DNA of 64,000 bases from Desulfomarina profundi (GCF_019703855.1 NZ_AP024086.1:248001-312000), one strand, 5' to 3'; shown: positions 26,222-36,602, numbered from the stretch's first letter. The notes: a model not told the origin generated them from the sequence alone. Numbers and translations are program-made.

Positions 26222-27683
26222 ATGGATGACTCAGACGAAAAATATCGCATAAAAAACAGTGTCACGGAAGACAGTGTTTTGGAGAAATTGATGACAATAA
26301 TCCGGGACTATTATTTAACCAGAAGAGAAGGATGCTTTCTGGACTACAAATCCCCGGAGGATCTTGCCCGCATTCTGGACCTTGATAAAGCCGATGAAAA
26401 TGGAAACTGGAATGAGATTTTCAACTGGGTTGAGACGTATCTGGCGTATTCCCTGAAAACCCATCATCCGTCATTTGTCAACAGAATGTGGGTGGGAGCC
26501 AATCTGCCTTCCATCGTGGGTGAAATTGTAACCGCGGTGACCAATACGTCTGCCTGTACCTACGAGTCTGCTCCTGTATCCACCCTGATGGAAAAATACA
26601 TGATTTCCACCATGCTGGAGCTGGTGGGTTTTGTCAACGGGGAAGGGCAGATGACCACGGGGTCCAGCAATGCCAATATGATCGCCATGATGGCGGCCAG
26701 GAACAGCTGTGAAAAGCGTGTTAAATTTGAAGGCTTATTCGGGCAGAAAAGGTTTTTCGGTTTCGTTGGTGCCGATGCCCATTATTCCATGGACAAGGCG
26801 GCCAATATTCTCGGGATCGGTATAAATCAGCTGGTAAAAATACCCTGAACGAGAGAGGGGAGATGGAAATTACCGAATTAGAACGGAGGCTTGATGCTGT
26901 GGTGGCCGAAGATGGTATTCCTTTTTTTGTCGCTGCCACGGCAGGTACAACGGTCAGAGGAGCTTATGATCCCATTGAGCCGCTCCTGAAGCTGAGAGAT
27001 AAATATCAATTCTGGCTCCATGTGGATGGAGCCTGGGGTGGCGCTGCAGTGATGAGTGAAAAACTGCGAAAACAATACCTTTCCGGCCTGGAATGTGCTG
27101 ACTCATTTACCTGGGATTTCCATAAAATGCTGGGGCGGCACTCATGTGCAATATTCTGCTGATCAATAACCGGAGCCACACGTTTGGAACTGTGCTGGCG
27201 GCAGGAGACGGCAGCTACCTCTTTCGGAATGAACATGGAAATGAGGTAGAGGACCTGGGGACTGTTTCACTCCAGTGTGGTCGGCGGGTTGACAGCCTGA
27301 AGTGGTTCCTTGACTGGAAGTATTTTGGTCGGAAAGGATTTGAAAAACGGATTGAAAACTACCTGGAACTGTGTGAATACGCTGAGAAATGGATAAGAAA
27401 CAGTCCGGATCTGGAGCTGGTTGTACCGCGAACATCGTTCAATGTCTGTTTCAGGTTCAAGGTGGATCCGGTCCAGATTAACAGCTTTAACCTGGAATTG
27501 AGAACTCGTCTTTACAAACAGGGCAAAAGCCTGGTGGGTATTGCTTATATCGACGGGAATCTGGTACTGAGGCTTTTGATCACTAATTCTGCTTCTGGCA
27601 GACAGGATATTGATTTATTTTTTGCCACATTGGTGGAAACGGGTCACTCGATTCTTCAGGAAGGATGGAATCAAAAAAGGTGA
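26222..27683 (+). pseudogene. Group II PLP-dependent amino-acid decarboxylase, two frameshifts
   Basis: Three consecutive frames together give a complete decarboxylase of about 487 residues. Visible motifs: TTGSSNANM (phosphate site), GADAHYSMDKAANILGIG (His stacked on the cofactor), HVDGAWGG (Asp to the pyridine nitrogen) and SFTWDFHKML (Schiff-base Lys). The breaks are at CCC 26843-26845 and GGGG 27132-27135, each cured by adding one base. The family covers glutamate, aspartate, cysteine-sulfinate and aromatic decarboxylases; the substrate here is open. It heads a cluster with two ATP-grasp ligases and a carrier. Confidence 0.88.
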
Positions 27684-27729
27684 TTGTTTCCCGGTACAGG
27701 CTGAAAAAAACAAGACCAGGGAGGTAAAA

Positions 27730-28542
27730 ATGGTTCGGATGGTTTTAATATTCTGGTGTATTGCCTCCTGTCTTCGCCGCCGGGTATCACCCCAGCTTTT
27801 TTTTCAGCTGAACAGTGAATACTTCAATACCGGTAAAAATATTTTCTCAAAACTTGATATGGACAGGGTTATTCCTGACCGCTGGCGTCTCCGACAGATT
27901 GAAGATGATGGTCATGTTGTCCCCGAAATGCCTGTTTTTCTGAAACCGGAATGGGGACAGAATTCTCATGGGATTTATCTTATACAGACCGCCCGTGATC
28001 TGGAAACCGCAAGGAGAAAGAGACGGGTTAAAAAAACATCTTATCTTTTTCAGGAGGCGGCCAGGGAAAAAAGAGAATTTGAGATTTTCTATATACGCTC
28101 GGCAACAGATAACAGTCGCTTTGCCATGCTGTCCATTACTGAAGTGAAAAACAGCAGTCACGCTGATCTCTATATAAACGGAGTGCATAACACGGACTCC
28201 AGCTACCACGATATAACCGATGATTTCAGTGCAGAGGAGCAGCAGCGCCTCTGGTCAATGTTAAAGGGTGTCGGCAGGTTCAGAATAGCCAGAGTAGGGG
28301 TGCGGGCCAATTCCATAAGTGAGTTGCTGTCCGGTATTTTTCACATTATTGAGATCAATATTTTCCTGCCGTTGCCGCTTTTTCTTCTGGACAAAGAGAT
28401 AAGCTGGGCCAGAAAACACCAGTTTATCAGGAAAAGTATGACGATTGCGGCAGATCTTATTGCCCATCTTCCCACGAGAAAAAAGCGTCGGGCCATCTTT
28501 TTCAGGCAGCTTATTGCCCATTACAGAGTGAAGGGATATTGA
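27730..28542 (+). CDS. ATP-grasp ligase (first of two)
   Basis: 270 residues from the ATG at 27730, chosen for its GGGAGGT ribosome site. ATP-grasp features: FLKPEWGQNSHGI (about 77-89, Lys and glycine loop), QEAAREKREFEIFYI (adenine hinge region) and IIEINIFLPLPLF with the metal-binding Glu-x-Asn near residue 218. It is shorter than D-Ala-D-Ala ligase, with a reduced N-terminal lobe. It would join a carboxylate to an amine through an acyl phosphate. It follows the decarboxylase by 46 bases and overlaps the next ligase by four bases. Confidence 0.75.
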   Translation: MVRMVLIFWCIASCLRRRVSPQLFFQLNSEYFNTGKNIFSKLDMDRVIPDRWRLRQIEDDGHVVPEMPVFLKPEWGQNSHGIYLIQTARDLETARRKRRVKKTSYLFQEAAREKREFEIFYIRSATDNSRFAMLSITEVKNSSHADLYINGVHNTDSSYHDITDDFSAEEQQRLWSMLKGVGRFRIARVGVRANSISELLSGIFHIIEINIFLPLPLFLLDKEISWARKHQFIRKSMTIAADLIAHLPTRKKRRAIFFRQLIAHYRVKGY

Positions 28543-29444
28543 AATTTAAAAAAATAGTTTATAGATGGATCGAAAAGAAATTTCTTGGAGGATGCAGCCA
28601 TTATAATTCTCTTGAGGTCAGGAAAAGCTGCAGGTCCAAGCTTCAGGCCAGGAGAGTATTTGAAAGCTACGGTATTCCTCATGCGAAGGGAAGTGTTTTT
28701 TTCAATCCCTTGAAACCGTTCAGATTCGCTGCTGAACATGGTTTCCCTCTGGTTGTGAAACCGAATGTAAGTGGTTTTTCCCGCGGCAGTCATTTTCCGA
28801 TTACCAGTAACAGGGAACTGCTGATCGCTGTAATATTGGCAAGGATCTGGTGGCCATTTTCAGTAGTGGAGCAGTTCCTGGAGGGGAAGAATTACAGAAT
28901 TGTCGTGGTCAGGGAAGGGATCATGTCGGTTATTCGCCGATATCCTCCCTTCGTTGACGGAGATGGCAGTTCTACAATTGATGAATTGATTGACAGGGAG
29001 AATAAGGTACGGGAAGAAATGGGTCTTTTTCCTGTAATACATCCTATCCCAAAAGACAGGCGGATAAAAGCCTGGCTGCGAAAAAAGGGAATGAGTCTTG
29101 AGTCAATTCCTGAAAACGGTGTCAGGGTTCAGCTGTTTAACAGGATCGCTCTCGCCCCCGGCGGGGTTGTGGAAGTCATTGACAAGACTACCCTGCCGGA
29201 CGAGAACCGGCAACTGTTTGAAGCCATACTTGATCACTTTGATGCCAATATTCTTGGTATTGATGCAATTTTCAAGGAAGGTATTGAGAAAAGTTACCGG
29301 GATCAGCAGTGTATTCTTCTGGAAGTCAATTCCAGGCCATATCTGAAAATGCACGATTTTCCCAGGTTTGGCGAATCTGAAGATCTGGGTTCATTTTATG
29401 AAAGGCTCAACAGTCTTGAGATTGCAGAACAGGATGTCTTTTGA
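28539..29444 (+). CDS. ATP-grasp ligase (second), cyanophycin/glutathione synthetase-like
   Basis: 301 residues from a TTG that overlaps the previous stop (TTGA). Motifs: FPLVVKPNVSGFSRG (Lys and flexible loop, about 70-84), VVEQFLEGKNYRIVVV (hinge), VDGDGSSTIDELIDREN as in cyanophycin synthetase, and LLEVNSRPYLKMH with the Mg-binding Glu and Asn (about 266-278). It probably forms an amide with an amino acid or amine, perhaps the product of the decarboxylase. TTG use and tight overlap point to translational coupling. Confidence 0.82.
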   Translation: MKFKKIVYRWIEKKFLGGCSHYNSLEVRKSCRSKLQARRVFESYGIPHAKGSVFFNPLKPFRFAAEHGFPLVVKPNVSGFSRGSHFPITSNRELLIAVILARIWWPFSVVEQFLEGKNYRIVVVREGIMSVIRRYPPFVDGDGSSTIDELIDRENKVREEMGLFPVIHPIPKDRRIKAWLRKKGMSLESIPENGVRVQLFNRIALAPGGVVEVIDKTTLPDENRQLFEAILDHFDANILGIDAIFKEGIEKSYRDQQCILLEVNSRPYLKMHDFPRFGESEDLGSFYERLNSLEIAEQDVF

Positions 29445-30591
29445 GATGAGTGGGCGAACTTACTATCTCTTCCTTGGGTTTCATGGTTTTCTGCTGGGTC
29501 TGTTTCCATTTTTCCTGCCTGTTTATCTCTACAGGGTAAGTAATTCTCTTGCAATTGTGGCTCTTTTTGTCGGTGTGACCGGTGTGGGGTTTACTCTTTC
29601 CCTGTGGGGATGGGAGAGAGTGTTTCGTCTTGGTCTGTTCAGGATGATTGTTTTTTCCCTGTTACTGGAACTGTTCCTGGTTTTTGCAGTTTTTTTTCAC
29701 GTGAATCCTGTGGCTGTAGCACTGATAAATGGTGCATATTCCTGCTTTTACTGGATGATTCAACGGGTGCTCTTTCTGTCACGCGGGACTGAAGGGAATT
29801 CAGGCCGTCGGTTCGGTAACTTCCAGATCTTTGTGGCCTTGGTTCTGAAGGCGGGAATTTTTGCGGGCAGTCTGCTGCTAGAGGATTTCGGGCTGTCGGC
29901 GATCTGTCTGCTTTCCCTGGTTATTGTCCTCTCTGCATTATTGCTGTTTCGCAGGCAGGCAAAAGAAGACATGGTTTTCCCTGAGGCTCTGCGGGGCGAA
30001 GAAAAAATCACTGTGGGTGAAGCTTTTTCTTTCAGGGACAGATTACATTCCCGCCCCATTTTTATGATTGACGGGATTTTTCTTTATCTGGAAAGCTATT
30101 TCTGGCTAATTACTCTTTTCCTGATTGTCGGGGAAAGTTTTTTGAAACTGGGAATAGTGGTCATTCTCCTGGCGCTGGTGCTGGCAGCACTCTTTTTTCT
30201 GATAAAAGAACGTATCGATCAACTGGACAGCAGGCGGGTGTATGGGATTGCTGTTTTTCTCTATGTCGTTTCATGGGGATTGAGGGCCTGGTTGTCGGAG
30301 AATATGTCTTCCATGCTGCAGGCAGGTATTATTGTTCTGGTCGCTTTTAGTACCTCTTTTTTTCGACTGGCCTTTAATAAGAAATTTTTTGATTATGCCA
30401 GGGCGATAGGGGGCTACAGATATCTTTTTCTGAAAAGTGTCTATTCCCAGTTTTTTCTTGCTGTTTTTTTTCTGTTTTTTTCCCTGTTCCTTTACAGGTT
30501 TCAGTATGGAGTTACTGTATTGCCGGTTCTTTACGGAGGTGCGGCTTTCTGTTCTATCTCTTACCTGTTGTATCAGACAGAAATGTCTTGA
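29434..30591 (+). CDS. Major-facilitator-like membrane carrier
   Basis: About 385 residues, 10-12 membrane helices. The ATG at 29434 overlaps the ligase end by 11 bases; an ATG at 29446 is an alternative. Topology (SGRTYYLFLGFHGFLLGLFP opening, two six-helix halves around a central loop near residue 190) fits an MFS-type transporter, but no signature motif is certain. Its position as last gene after a decarboxylase and two ligases suggests export of their product. Confidence 0.65.
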   Translation: MSFEMSGRTYYLFLGFHGFLLGLFPFFLPVYLYRVSNSLAIVALFVGVTGVGFTLSLWGWERVFRLGLFRMIVFSLLLELFLVFAVFFHVNPVAVALINGAYSCFYWMIQRVLFLSRGTEGNSGRRFGNFQIFVALVLKAGIFAGSLLLEDFGLSAICLLSLVIVLSALLLFRRQAKEDMVFPEALRGEEKITVGEAFSFRDRLHSRPIFMIDGIFLYLESYFWLITLFLIVGESFLKLGIVVILLALVLAALFFLIKERIDQLDSRRVYGIAVFLYVVSWGLRAWLSENMSSMLQAGIIVLVAFSTSFFRLAFNKKFFDYARAIGGYRYLFLKSVYSQFFLAVFFLFFSLFLYRFQYGVTVLPVLYGGAAFCSISYLLYQTEMS

Positions 30592-30716
30592 GGCTCTTTT
30601 GAAAAATTGCTATTTTCCGCGAATACTGAAGTACTCCTGAATGCCCGGCAGGGCGACAGGTGATTTTTAAAAATGCCTGAAATTATCCGGGCTGAAAAAC
30701 AATCAATGGGCTGTCC

Positions 30717-31256
30717 ATGGGAAAATCATTGCAGGATCAGTTTCTGAAATTGGGACTGGTTGATAAAAAGAAAGCTAATACTATAAAAAAACAGAAGCAT
30801 CGTAAAAAAAAGAAGCAGAGGGCCGGGGAACAGTTCGTTGATGAAAATGCTCTTCTTGCAAAAGCTGCTCTGGAAAAAAAACAGGCCAGGGCGAGAGAAC
30901 TTAATCGTCAGCGGGAAGAAAAACTGAAAAAAAGGGAGACCGCAGCGGCTGTTCGGCAGATGATAACTGCCAATATGCTGGAAAGGGATGAGTCGGGAAT
31001 ACAATACAGGTTTAATGCAGGCGGGAAGATACAGCGAATCTTTGTCAGCGCGGATATGGCGGACAGGCTGTCATCGGGACAGCTGGCAATAGTTATGCTT
31101 GGTGATAAGTACGAAGTTGTTCCAAGAAATATTGGCGAAAAAATACTGAAACTGGACAAAACAGTTTTTGTTCTGATCAACATCCCGGAACAGGAACAGA
31201 AAAGTGATGACGACCCCTACGCGGAATACGAAGTACCCGATGATCTTATGTGGTAG
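30717..31256 (+). CDS. DUF2058 (YaiL-type) nucleic-acid-associated protein
   Basis: 179 residues: it opens GKSLQDQFLKLGLVDKKKAN, has a Lys-rich helical N-terminal half (KKQKHRKKKKQ) and a compact C-terminal domain (RFNAGGKIQRIFVSADMADR, GDKYEVVPR). This is the pattern of DUF2058, annotated as nucleoprotein or polynucleotide-associated in gamma- and deltaproteobacteria. It is a single gene. It ends five bases before the convergent stop at 31262. Confidence 0.85.
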   Translation: MGKSLQDQFLKLGLVDKKKANTIKKQKHRKKKKQRAGEQFVDENALLAKAALEKKQARARELNRQREEKLKKRETAAAVRQMITANMLERDESGIQYRFNAGGKIQRIFVSADMADRLSSGQLAIVMLGDKYEVVPRNIGEKILKLDKTVFVLINIPEQEQKSDDDPYAEYEVPDDLMW

Positions 31257-31261
31257 TTTGC

Positions 31262-31876
31262 TCAACGACTTGATTTTACACTAATTGTCGGGGTCAGTTT
31301 GAGTTGCAGGCGGTCTTTTTGGGCCAGGATATCAGTGATCTTTGTGGCAATAATGACAGTCTTTGATCCGGTTCTGGCGATAAGCGGGTCAAGTTCCTGC
31401 ATCGTGATCGGAAATTCACGACCATTAAGGAGTCCGATCAGAGCTTTGCCGATTTCTCCGTTTCGGCCATCACCTTTTGCTGATACAGTATTGATGACAG
31501 GTTTTATATAGAGAATTTGTTTTGCTGCGTCAAATCTGAGTGCAGCGTTTGCCCTGAAATCTATTTCCACAGAACCGACCTTCAACCTGATCTCATGACC
31601 CGCGATTTCCGTGAGAAAAGCAAGATTGTTCCCTGCCAGGTGCATCCGGCAGGCAAGATTGCGGTTGTTTAACTGCAGTTCGCTGATATTCAGGATTGTA
31701 ATATCTCCACGAATATTTTTTGAATGGGCGTCAATGTTCAGAGGGAGCATGGCCGTGACAGCTCTGGCGATAACAGCTTCCGGAATATCCAGGGTAATGT
31801 ATTGGTTTGCTCCTGCATAACTGGAAACGGGCAGACAGATAAAGAAGGTGATGAGGAAAAAGAGAAGTTTTCGCAT
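31262..31876 (-). CDS. Secreted hypothetical protein (periplasmic or outer-membrane associated)
   Basis: 204 residues from the ATG at 31876; the frame can be extended three codons to a TTG. A clear signal peptide (MRKLLFFLITFFICLPVSSYA) ends at about residue 21. The mature part is beta-rich (LRLKV, VEIDFRANAALRFD, QILYIKPVI), as in lipid-binding LolB/DUF1439-like or LEA-like folds, but no family is certain. Confidence 0.65.
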   Translation of the reverse strand: MRKLLFFLITFFICLPVSSYAGANQYITLDIPEAVIARAVTAMLPLNIDAHSKNIRGDITILNISELQLNNRNLACRMHLAGNNLAFLTEIAGHEIRLKVGSVEIDFRANAALRFDAAKQILYIKPVINTVSAKGDGRNGEIGKALIGLLNGREFPITMQELDPLIARTGSKTVIIATKITDILAQKDRLQLKLTPTISVKSSR

Positions 31877-31896
31877 TGTTGGCAATTTTTTTTATT

Positions 31897-31922
31897 CCTG
31901 ATTACGTACGAAACTCAGCCTG
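31897..31922. repeat. Dispersed ATTAC..GAAACTCAGCCTG repeat
   Basis: CCTGATTACGTACGAAACTCAGCC resembles stretches at 21447, 32921, 58967 and 60319, always between genes. Here only the left half-site is clear. Confidence 0.45.
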
Positions 31923-32011
31923 ACGAGCTCCTGGGTCTGTATTATTTGAATATTTCACCACGGAAGGTCTTTTTGCCGCAGTTGGGTTTTCGTTACTGTG
32001 TTGGCCGGGAG

Positions 32012-32893
32012 TTATTTTTTTCGAAATCGCCATAGTAATACCGAGTGCAGTAGTAAAGCGCAAGCCATAAAAAGACCGATAACTGATGCCAGATCACGAT
32101 GGTCGCGGTGAAAATGGTATTGGGAAGCCTGAAATGTTGACGGACTGAGAAAACGGCCCTGGAAAGAGACTCTTCCTGACATTGCCGGTTGTCTGCCGGT
32201 GACATGGATTATTTCTCCGGCAAAAGTCCTCAGACTTTTGGTCCCGCTGAAATAGTGGGCTCGGTCAAACATAACCTGTTTTCCAGGCCGATTGTTATAT
32301 TCACGCAGGGTGTGAATATAGTAACTGTCCAGTTTTTCAAGGTCGTTCATAAACAGGGGTGGTCCCAGCAGGTAAAAAAGGAAAAGCATGGTGGCCGCAA
32401 TTGCTTCCATGCCCTGTGGACGCCGGAATGGGATGGTTTTATTCACTGTTTCCCGCCAGTAGAAAATCATAAAAAAGAGACCGAAACAGGTAAAAAAAAG
32501 TATGACAAGGTGTTCCGGCCAGAGATAATTAAACCGGGTCATTTTCCAGGAAAGCGGGGCGAAAAGGTGGACTCCGTTTCCCCACTTGATCTGCATTGCG
32601 TCAAGGAGAAGGTGGAAGAGGCAGTTGCTGCCGATTATGGAAAAGATCATCAGGGGGCTGCGGGCCACCAAAGCAACAGATCCTGAGAGTAGAAGACAGA
32701 AGAGAAGACTGGCCTGTACCATGCAGTAAAGACGCAGGTCGTAAGGATTCAGGGGGGTGGCTGCTATGAGTATTTTCAGGATAATCCATGGAATATCAGG
32801 GATTATGCAACCGGCGATAATCCATCTGATATCATGGGCCAGGATCCTGCCTGAGCCGCCCTGGATTCCTATATGGCAGAGTGTGTTTGGCAA
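32012..32893 (-). CDS. YdjM-like predicted membrane-bound metal-dependent hydrolase
   Basis: 293 residues, about six membrane helices. The N-terminus has His in NTLCHIGIQG, then GCIIPDIPW and FHLLLDAMQ; these His/Asp pairs are the features of the YdjM/DUF457 family, whose activity is not established. A periplasmic segment of about 90 residues precedes the last helix. It is a single gene. A repeat half-site lies just upstream at 32921-32946. Confidence 0.65.
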   Translation of the reverse strand: MPNTLCHIGIQGGSGRILAHDIRWIIAGCIIPDIPWIILKILIAATPLNPYDLRLYCMVQASLLFCLLLSGSVALVARSPLMIFSIIGSNCLFHLLLDAMQIKWGNGVHLFAPLSWKMTRFNYLWPEHLVILFFTCFGLFFMIFYWRETVNKTIPFRRPQGMEAIAATMLFLFYLLGPPLFMNDLEKLDSYYIHTLREYNNRPGKQVMFDRAHYFSGTKSLRTFAGEIIHVTGRQPAMSGRVSFQGRFLSPSTFQASQYHFHRDHRDLASVIGLFMACALLLHSVLLWRFRKK

Positions 32894-32920
32894 AATGAGA
32901 TGTCGGTCTTATTATACTGT

Positions 32921-32946
32921 TTGCTGATTGCTTACAAAACTCAGCC
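32921..32946. repeat. Dispersed AAACTCAGCCTG repeat
   Basis: CTGATTGCTTACAAAACTCAGCCTG matches the family at 31897 and 58967. A CCCGGTTCCCGGG dyad follows directly. Confidence 0.4.
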
Positions 32947-33056
32947 TGCCCGGTTCCCGGGCAAACAGGATTCTTTTTTGGTGTAAATATACAAAGAGTT
33001 TACTGTAGTCTATAGTTTTTCTCTCATCAAGCAGGAAACAGGGGAGGATTGAACGT

Positions 33057-34409
33057 GTGGAACTGAAATTGACCGTAACGGCGGATTGTCTCCTGAGCGG
33101 AATACATTTTGATTTTGAACAGGAATTGAAAAACCGACTGACCATTGAGAATCCACAATATATTGCCGCCAGAAAATATGGTCGCTGGATAGGAAAAAAA
33201 CTCAAGCCCCAGCTGAAGTACTATGAACCAGTCCCTGGAGGTCTGCGTTTTCCAAGGGGATTTGCTAATCAGGCAGTTCTTCTGTGTCGTCGTTTTCTCG
33301 GTTGTGATCCAGAAATAATTGACAGGAGAAGATTGCTGACGGAAGTTGATTTTTCTTTCCATGGGGAACTGCGACCCTATCAGCAGGTTGCAGTTGATGC
33401 GGCGGAGACAAAATCCTTTGGCGTGATTGAGTCAGGAACCGGCAGTGGGAAAACTGTTATGGCCCTGGCTCTGATAGCCGCCCGTAGACAACCAACGCTT
33501 GTTGTGGTTCACAGCAAGGAATTGCTGTACCAGTGGAAAGAACGGGCGGAACAGTTCTTGTCCTGTGAGGTTGGCCTGGTAGGGGACGGCAGGTTTTCCC
33601 TGGCCCCCTTGACCATCAGTATCGTCAACAGTACCAGAAAGCGGGTTGAAGAACTGGTGGAGCAGTTTGGACATCTTGTTGTTGACGAATGTCACCGGGT
33701 TCCCGCAACGCTGTTCACTGACGTTGTCTCCCGGTTTGACTGCCACTACCTTCTCGGCCTTTCAGCTACCGCCTTTCGGAGTGATGGCGAGATGACCAAG
33801 TTGATCTATTTTTTCATGGGAGACCGGATCCATCAGGTTGATTCCCGGGAACTCAAAGCCAGCGGTGCCATTTTAAAACCGGAAATAATCAGAAAAAGTA
33901 CTTCTTTTCAGTATGGTTATCGCGGTAACTACCCGGCCATGATCAAGGCATTGACCCGCCACCAGGGAAGAAACAGGCAGATTCTTGATGATATTATCTT
34001 CGCGGTCAAACAGCAGGAGGCTACCACCTGTCTGGTTGTTTCTGACCGGGTGGTCCATTGCCGTTTTTTTGAGGAAAAGCTCAAGGCCGAAGGCATTAAT
34101 GTGAAACTTCTCACCGGTAAGATTTCCGCTGAGGAGCGTATGGAGATTGTGGAAAACGTGCAGAAAGGCAGGGTGGAAGTGCTGGTTGCAACCCTGCAGC
34201 TTATCAGTGAAGGGTTTGACTGTCCAGGGCTGTCCACCCTCTTTCTGACCACACCCATTGCATTCGAGGGGCGTCTTCTTCAGGTTATCGGCAGAATTAT
34301 GCGGCCTGCGGCAAACAAACGAGCCAGGGTTTTCGACTATGTGGACGATAATATTCCGGCTCTCCGGCGTTCTGCCGACGCCAGAGGAGTGGTGTTGTCG
34401 GATCTCTGA
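33057..34409 (+). CDS. Superfamily 2 DNA helicase, XPB/SSL2-like
   Basis: 450 residues from a GTG after GGGGAGG. An N-terminal domain of about 95 residues precedes the Q-like LRPYQQVAVDA. Motif I is GTGSGKT (about 127-133), motif II is DECH (about 210), motif III is LSATAFR, and motif VI is QVIGRIMRP. The compact two-RecA-domain build resembles XPB-type helicases and phage-like DECH helicases, with no nuclease domain attached. It probably unwinds duplex DNA in repair or transcription, but its specific role is unknown. Confidence 0.85.
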   Translation: MELKLTVTADCLLSGIHFDFEQELKNRLTIENPQYIAARKYGRWIGKKLKPQLKYYEPVPGGLRFPRGFANQAVLLCRRFLGCDPEIIDRRRLLTEVDFSFHGELRPYQQVAVDAAETKSFGVIESGTGSGKTVMALALIAARRQPTLVVVHSKELLYQWKERAEQFLSCEVGLVGDGRFSLAPLTISIVNSTRKRVEELVEQFGHLVVDECHRVPATLFTDVVSRFDCHYLLGLSATAFRSDGEMTKLIYFFMGDRIHQVDSRELKASGAILKPEIIRKSTSFQYGYRGNYPAMIKALTRHQGRNRQILDDIIFAVKQQEATTCLVVSDRVVHCRFFEEKLKAEGINVKLLTGKISAEERMEIVENVQKGRVEVLVATLQLISEGFDCPGLSTLFLTTPIAFEGRLLQVIGRIMRPAANKRARVFDYVDDNIPALRRSADARGVVLSDL

Positions 34410-34630
34410 TCTGGTGGAGAAGAAAAAAAAGAGTGATCAGGAAGCGGGAAAAATCATGGTCCCCAATACTTCCAGTGACATTGCTTGTGATAATTTTATG
34501 AATGTGTTATACTGTTAAGTTTTGAGTGTGTTGCAGAGTGAGAAGTTTTTCGTCTTTTGTCAAAATTTCCCGCCTTTATTCCAAGCCGAATGGCAAATTA
34601 AAATCACAGGATTCCTCTCAAGGATAAATA

Positions 34631-36424
34631 ATGGAACAGAGTAAAATTCGAAATGTGGCTATTATTGCCCATGTTGATCATGGCAAGACAACATTGGTTG
34701 ATCAGCTTTTCCGACATTCCGGTATGTTCCGGGATAACCAGGAGGTTTCCGAGCGGCTGATGGACTCCATGGATCTCGAGCGTGAACGGGGCATTACCAT
34801 TACCGCCAAAAATGGATCCTATCGTTTTGAGGATTACTGGATCAATATTATTGATACTCCCGGCCATGCTGATTTCGGGGGGCAGGTGGAGAGGGTGCTG
34901 CGTATGGCCGATGGAGCTCTGCTGTTGGTAGATGCCCAGGAAGGCCCCATGCCCCAGACCTATTTTGTCTTGAAAAAAGCATTGGAAAACAACCTCCCCG
35001 TGATTGTGGTAATCAACAAGATCGATAAACCTGCCGCCCGCTGCGACTGGGTAATCGATGAGGTCTTTGATCTCTTTGTCAAATTGAATGCCCCTGACGA
35101 AATTCTTGATTTTCCTGTTGTTTACACTTCGGCAAAGGAGGGATATTCTCTGCTGGATCCTGGGGATCCCATTGCAGACGGTGGCAGTATGCATCATGTT
35201 TCCCGCATGATTGTAGACCATATTCCGGCCCCGGTTGGTTCTTCCGATGAACCGCTTCAAATGCAGGTGGGTACCATTGATTATTCGCCCTACCTGGGCA
35301 GACTTGGTATTGGCAAGGTCATCAACGGCAAGATGGCAATCAATCAGCCGATTGTTGTCGCCCGTCGTGACGGGAGCATTAAACCGGTGCGAATCTCCAA
35401 GATCTATCGGTTTGAATGTGACGGAAAGATCAGTATCGAATCAGCTGGGGTGGGTGAAATTGTGGCTATTGCCGGAATGGAGGATGTGACTGTTGGTGTG
35501 ACATTTACCGATCAGGAAGACCCCCGACCTCTGCCGCTTATTAATATTGACCCGCCAACCATTTCCATGAATTTCATTCCAAATGATTCTCCTTTTGCCG
35601 GAAAAGAAGGGAAATATGTCACCTCTCGCCATATTGGAGATCGGCTTCAAAGGGAAATACTGGCCGATGTTGCCCTGCAGTATGAGCCTCTTCAGGATGC
35701 AGTTGGATTCAAGGTTTCCGGGCGGGGAGAGTTGCACCTGTCCATTCTGATCGAAAAAATGCGTCGGGAGGGATATGAGCTGCAGGTAACCCGACCCCAG
35801 GTTATTTTCAGAGAGGAAAATGGTCAGGTGATGGAGCCTTATGAAAAACTGACTGTGGATGTGGATGAACAGTTCCAGGGGCCGGTTATTGAGAAGCTTG
35901 GCAAGCTTAAAGGTCAGCTGGAAGAAATGGGAACGGAAAACGGCATGGTTCGTATGGTTTTTTCTATTCCAACCCGTGGTCTGCTTGGATACCGTTCAGA
36001 ATTTATGACGGATACCAAAGGCATGGGAATGATGAGTTACGTCTTTTCGGAATATGGTCCGTATGCCGGTGATATTATCAATCGGGTGAGTGGGGTGCTG
36101 GTAGTGAAAGAACCTTGCACTGCTGTTGCCTATGCGTTATTTAATCTTCAGGATCGGGGAAAGTTGTTCATAAAACCGGGAGCACCTCTTTATCAGGGAC
36201 AGATTATCGGGGAACACTGCCGGGCTGCTGATCTGGTAGTCAATCCTGCCAAGGGGAAGAAACTGACCAACATGCGGGCTTCAGGATCTGATGAGGCTGT
36301 GATTCTCACTCCTCCCGCTGTCATGACCCTGGAGGATTGTATTGCTTATATCAATGACGATGAACTTGTGGAGGTAACGCCCAAGTCTATCCGGTTGCGA
36401 AAGAGGCCGGGATTACGTAAGTGA
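34631..36424 (+). CDS. typA: Ribosome-associated translational GTPase TypA/BipA
   Basis: 597 residues, the standard length for TypA/BipA. G1 [10 protein letters not shown] (13-22), G2 [10 protein letters not shown]3 DTPGHADF, G4 NKIDKP; then EF-G-like domains II, III and V and the TypA-specific C-terminus ending in basic residues ([12 protein letters not shown]). It binds the 70S ribosome and assists assembly or stress translation. Its last three codons form the left arm of the palindromic element at 36417. Confidence 0.97.
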   Translation: MEQSKIRNVAIIAHVDHGKTTLVDQLFRHSGMFRDNQEVSERLMDSMDLERERGITITAKNGSYRFEDYWINIIDTPGHADFGGQVERVLRMADGALLLVDAQEGPMPQTYFVLKKALENNLPVIVVINKIDKPAARCDWVIDEVFDLFVKLNAPDEILDFPVVYTSAKEGYSLLDPGDPIADGGSMHHVSRMIVDHIPAPVGSSDEPLQMQVGTIDYSPYLGRLGIGKVINGKMAINQPIVVARRDGSIKPVRISKIYRFECDGKISIESAGVGEIVAIAGMEDVTVGVTFTDQEDPRPLPLINIDPPTISMNFIPNDSPFAGKEGKYVTSRHIGDRLQREILADVALQYEPLQDAVGFKVSGRGELHLSILIEKMRREGYELQVTRPQVIFREENGQVMEPYEKLTVDVDEQFQGPVIEKLGKLKGQLEEMGTENGMVRMVFSIPTRGLLGYRSEFMTDTKGMGMMSYVFSEYGPYAGDIINRVSGVLVVKEPCTAVAYALFNLQDRGKLFIKPGAPLYQGQIIGEHCRAADLVVNPAKGKKLTNMRASGSDEAVILTPPAVMTLEDCIAYINDDELVEVTPKSIRLRKRPGLRK

Positions 36425-36524
36425 TCTGGGGCTCAGCATATTCGCACGGTCGCGACTGCCCGCATAGAGGGGCTATAGCAGCCAGTCACGCCTGCACGAA
36501 TCTGCTGTACCCCAGAGCACTTAC
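36417..36524. repeat. 108-bp imperfect hairpin element overlapping the typA stop
   Basis: GTAAGTGATCTGGGG (36417-36431) pairs with CCCCAGAGCACTTAC (36510-36524); further inside, CAGCATATTCG pairs with CGAATCTGCTG. The arm is nearly identical to the hairpin at 3353, and the downstream text (ATGAAAACA.., CCTGTGATCAGTTACG) recurs near 3401 and 21059. It could also end typA transcription. Confidence 0.6.
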
Positions 36525-36602
36525 AGGTTTGATGTGGATGAAAACATGGAGTTACAAATCCTGTGATCAGTTACGGGATTACGGATACGGGGGTAGATTG
36601 CA

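Noticed and set aside
32012-34409. Anti-phage island around the XPB-like helicase
   Set aside because: The helicase has no nuclease, methylase or other defence partner; its neighbours are a YdjM-like membrane protein and typA.
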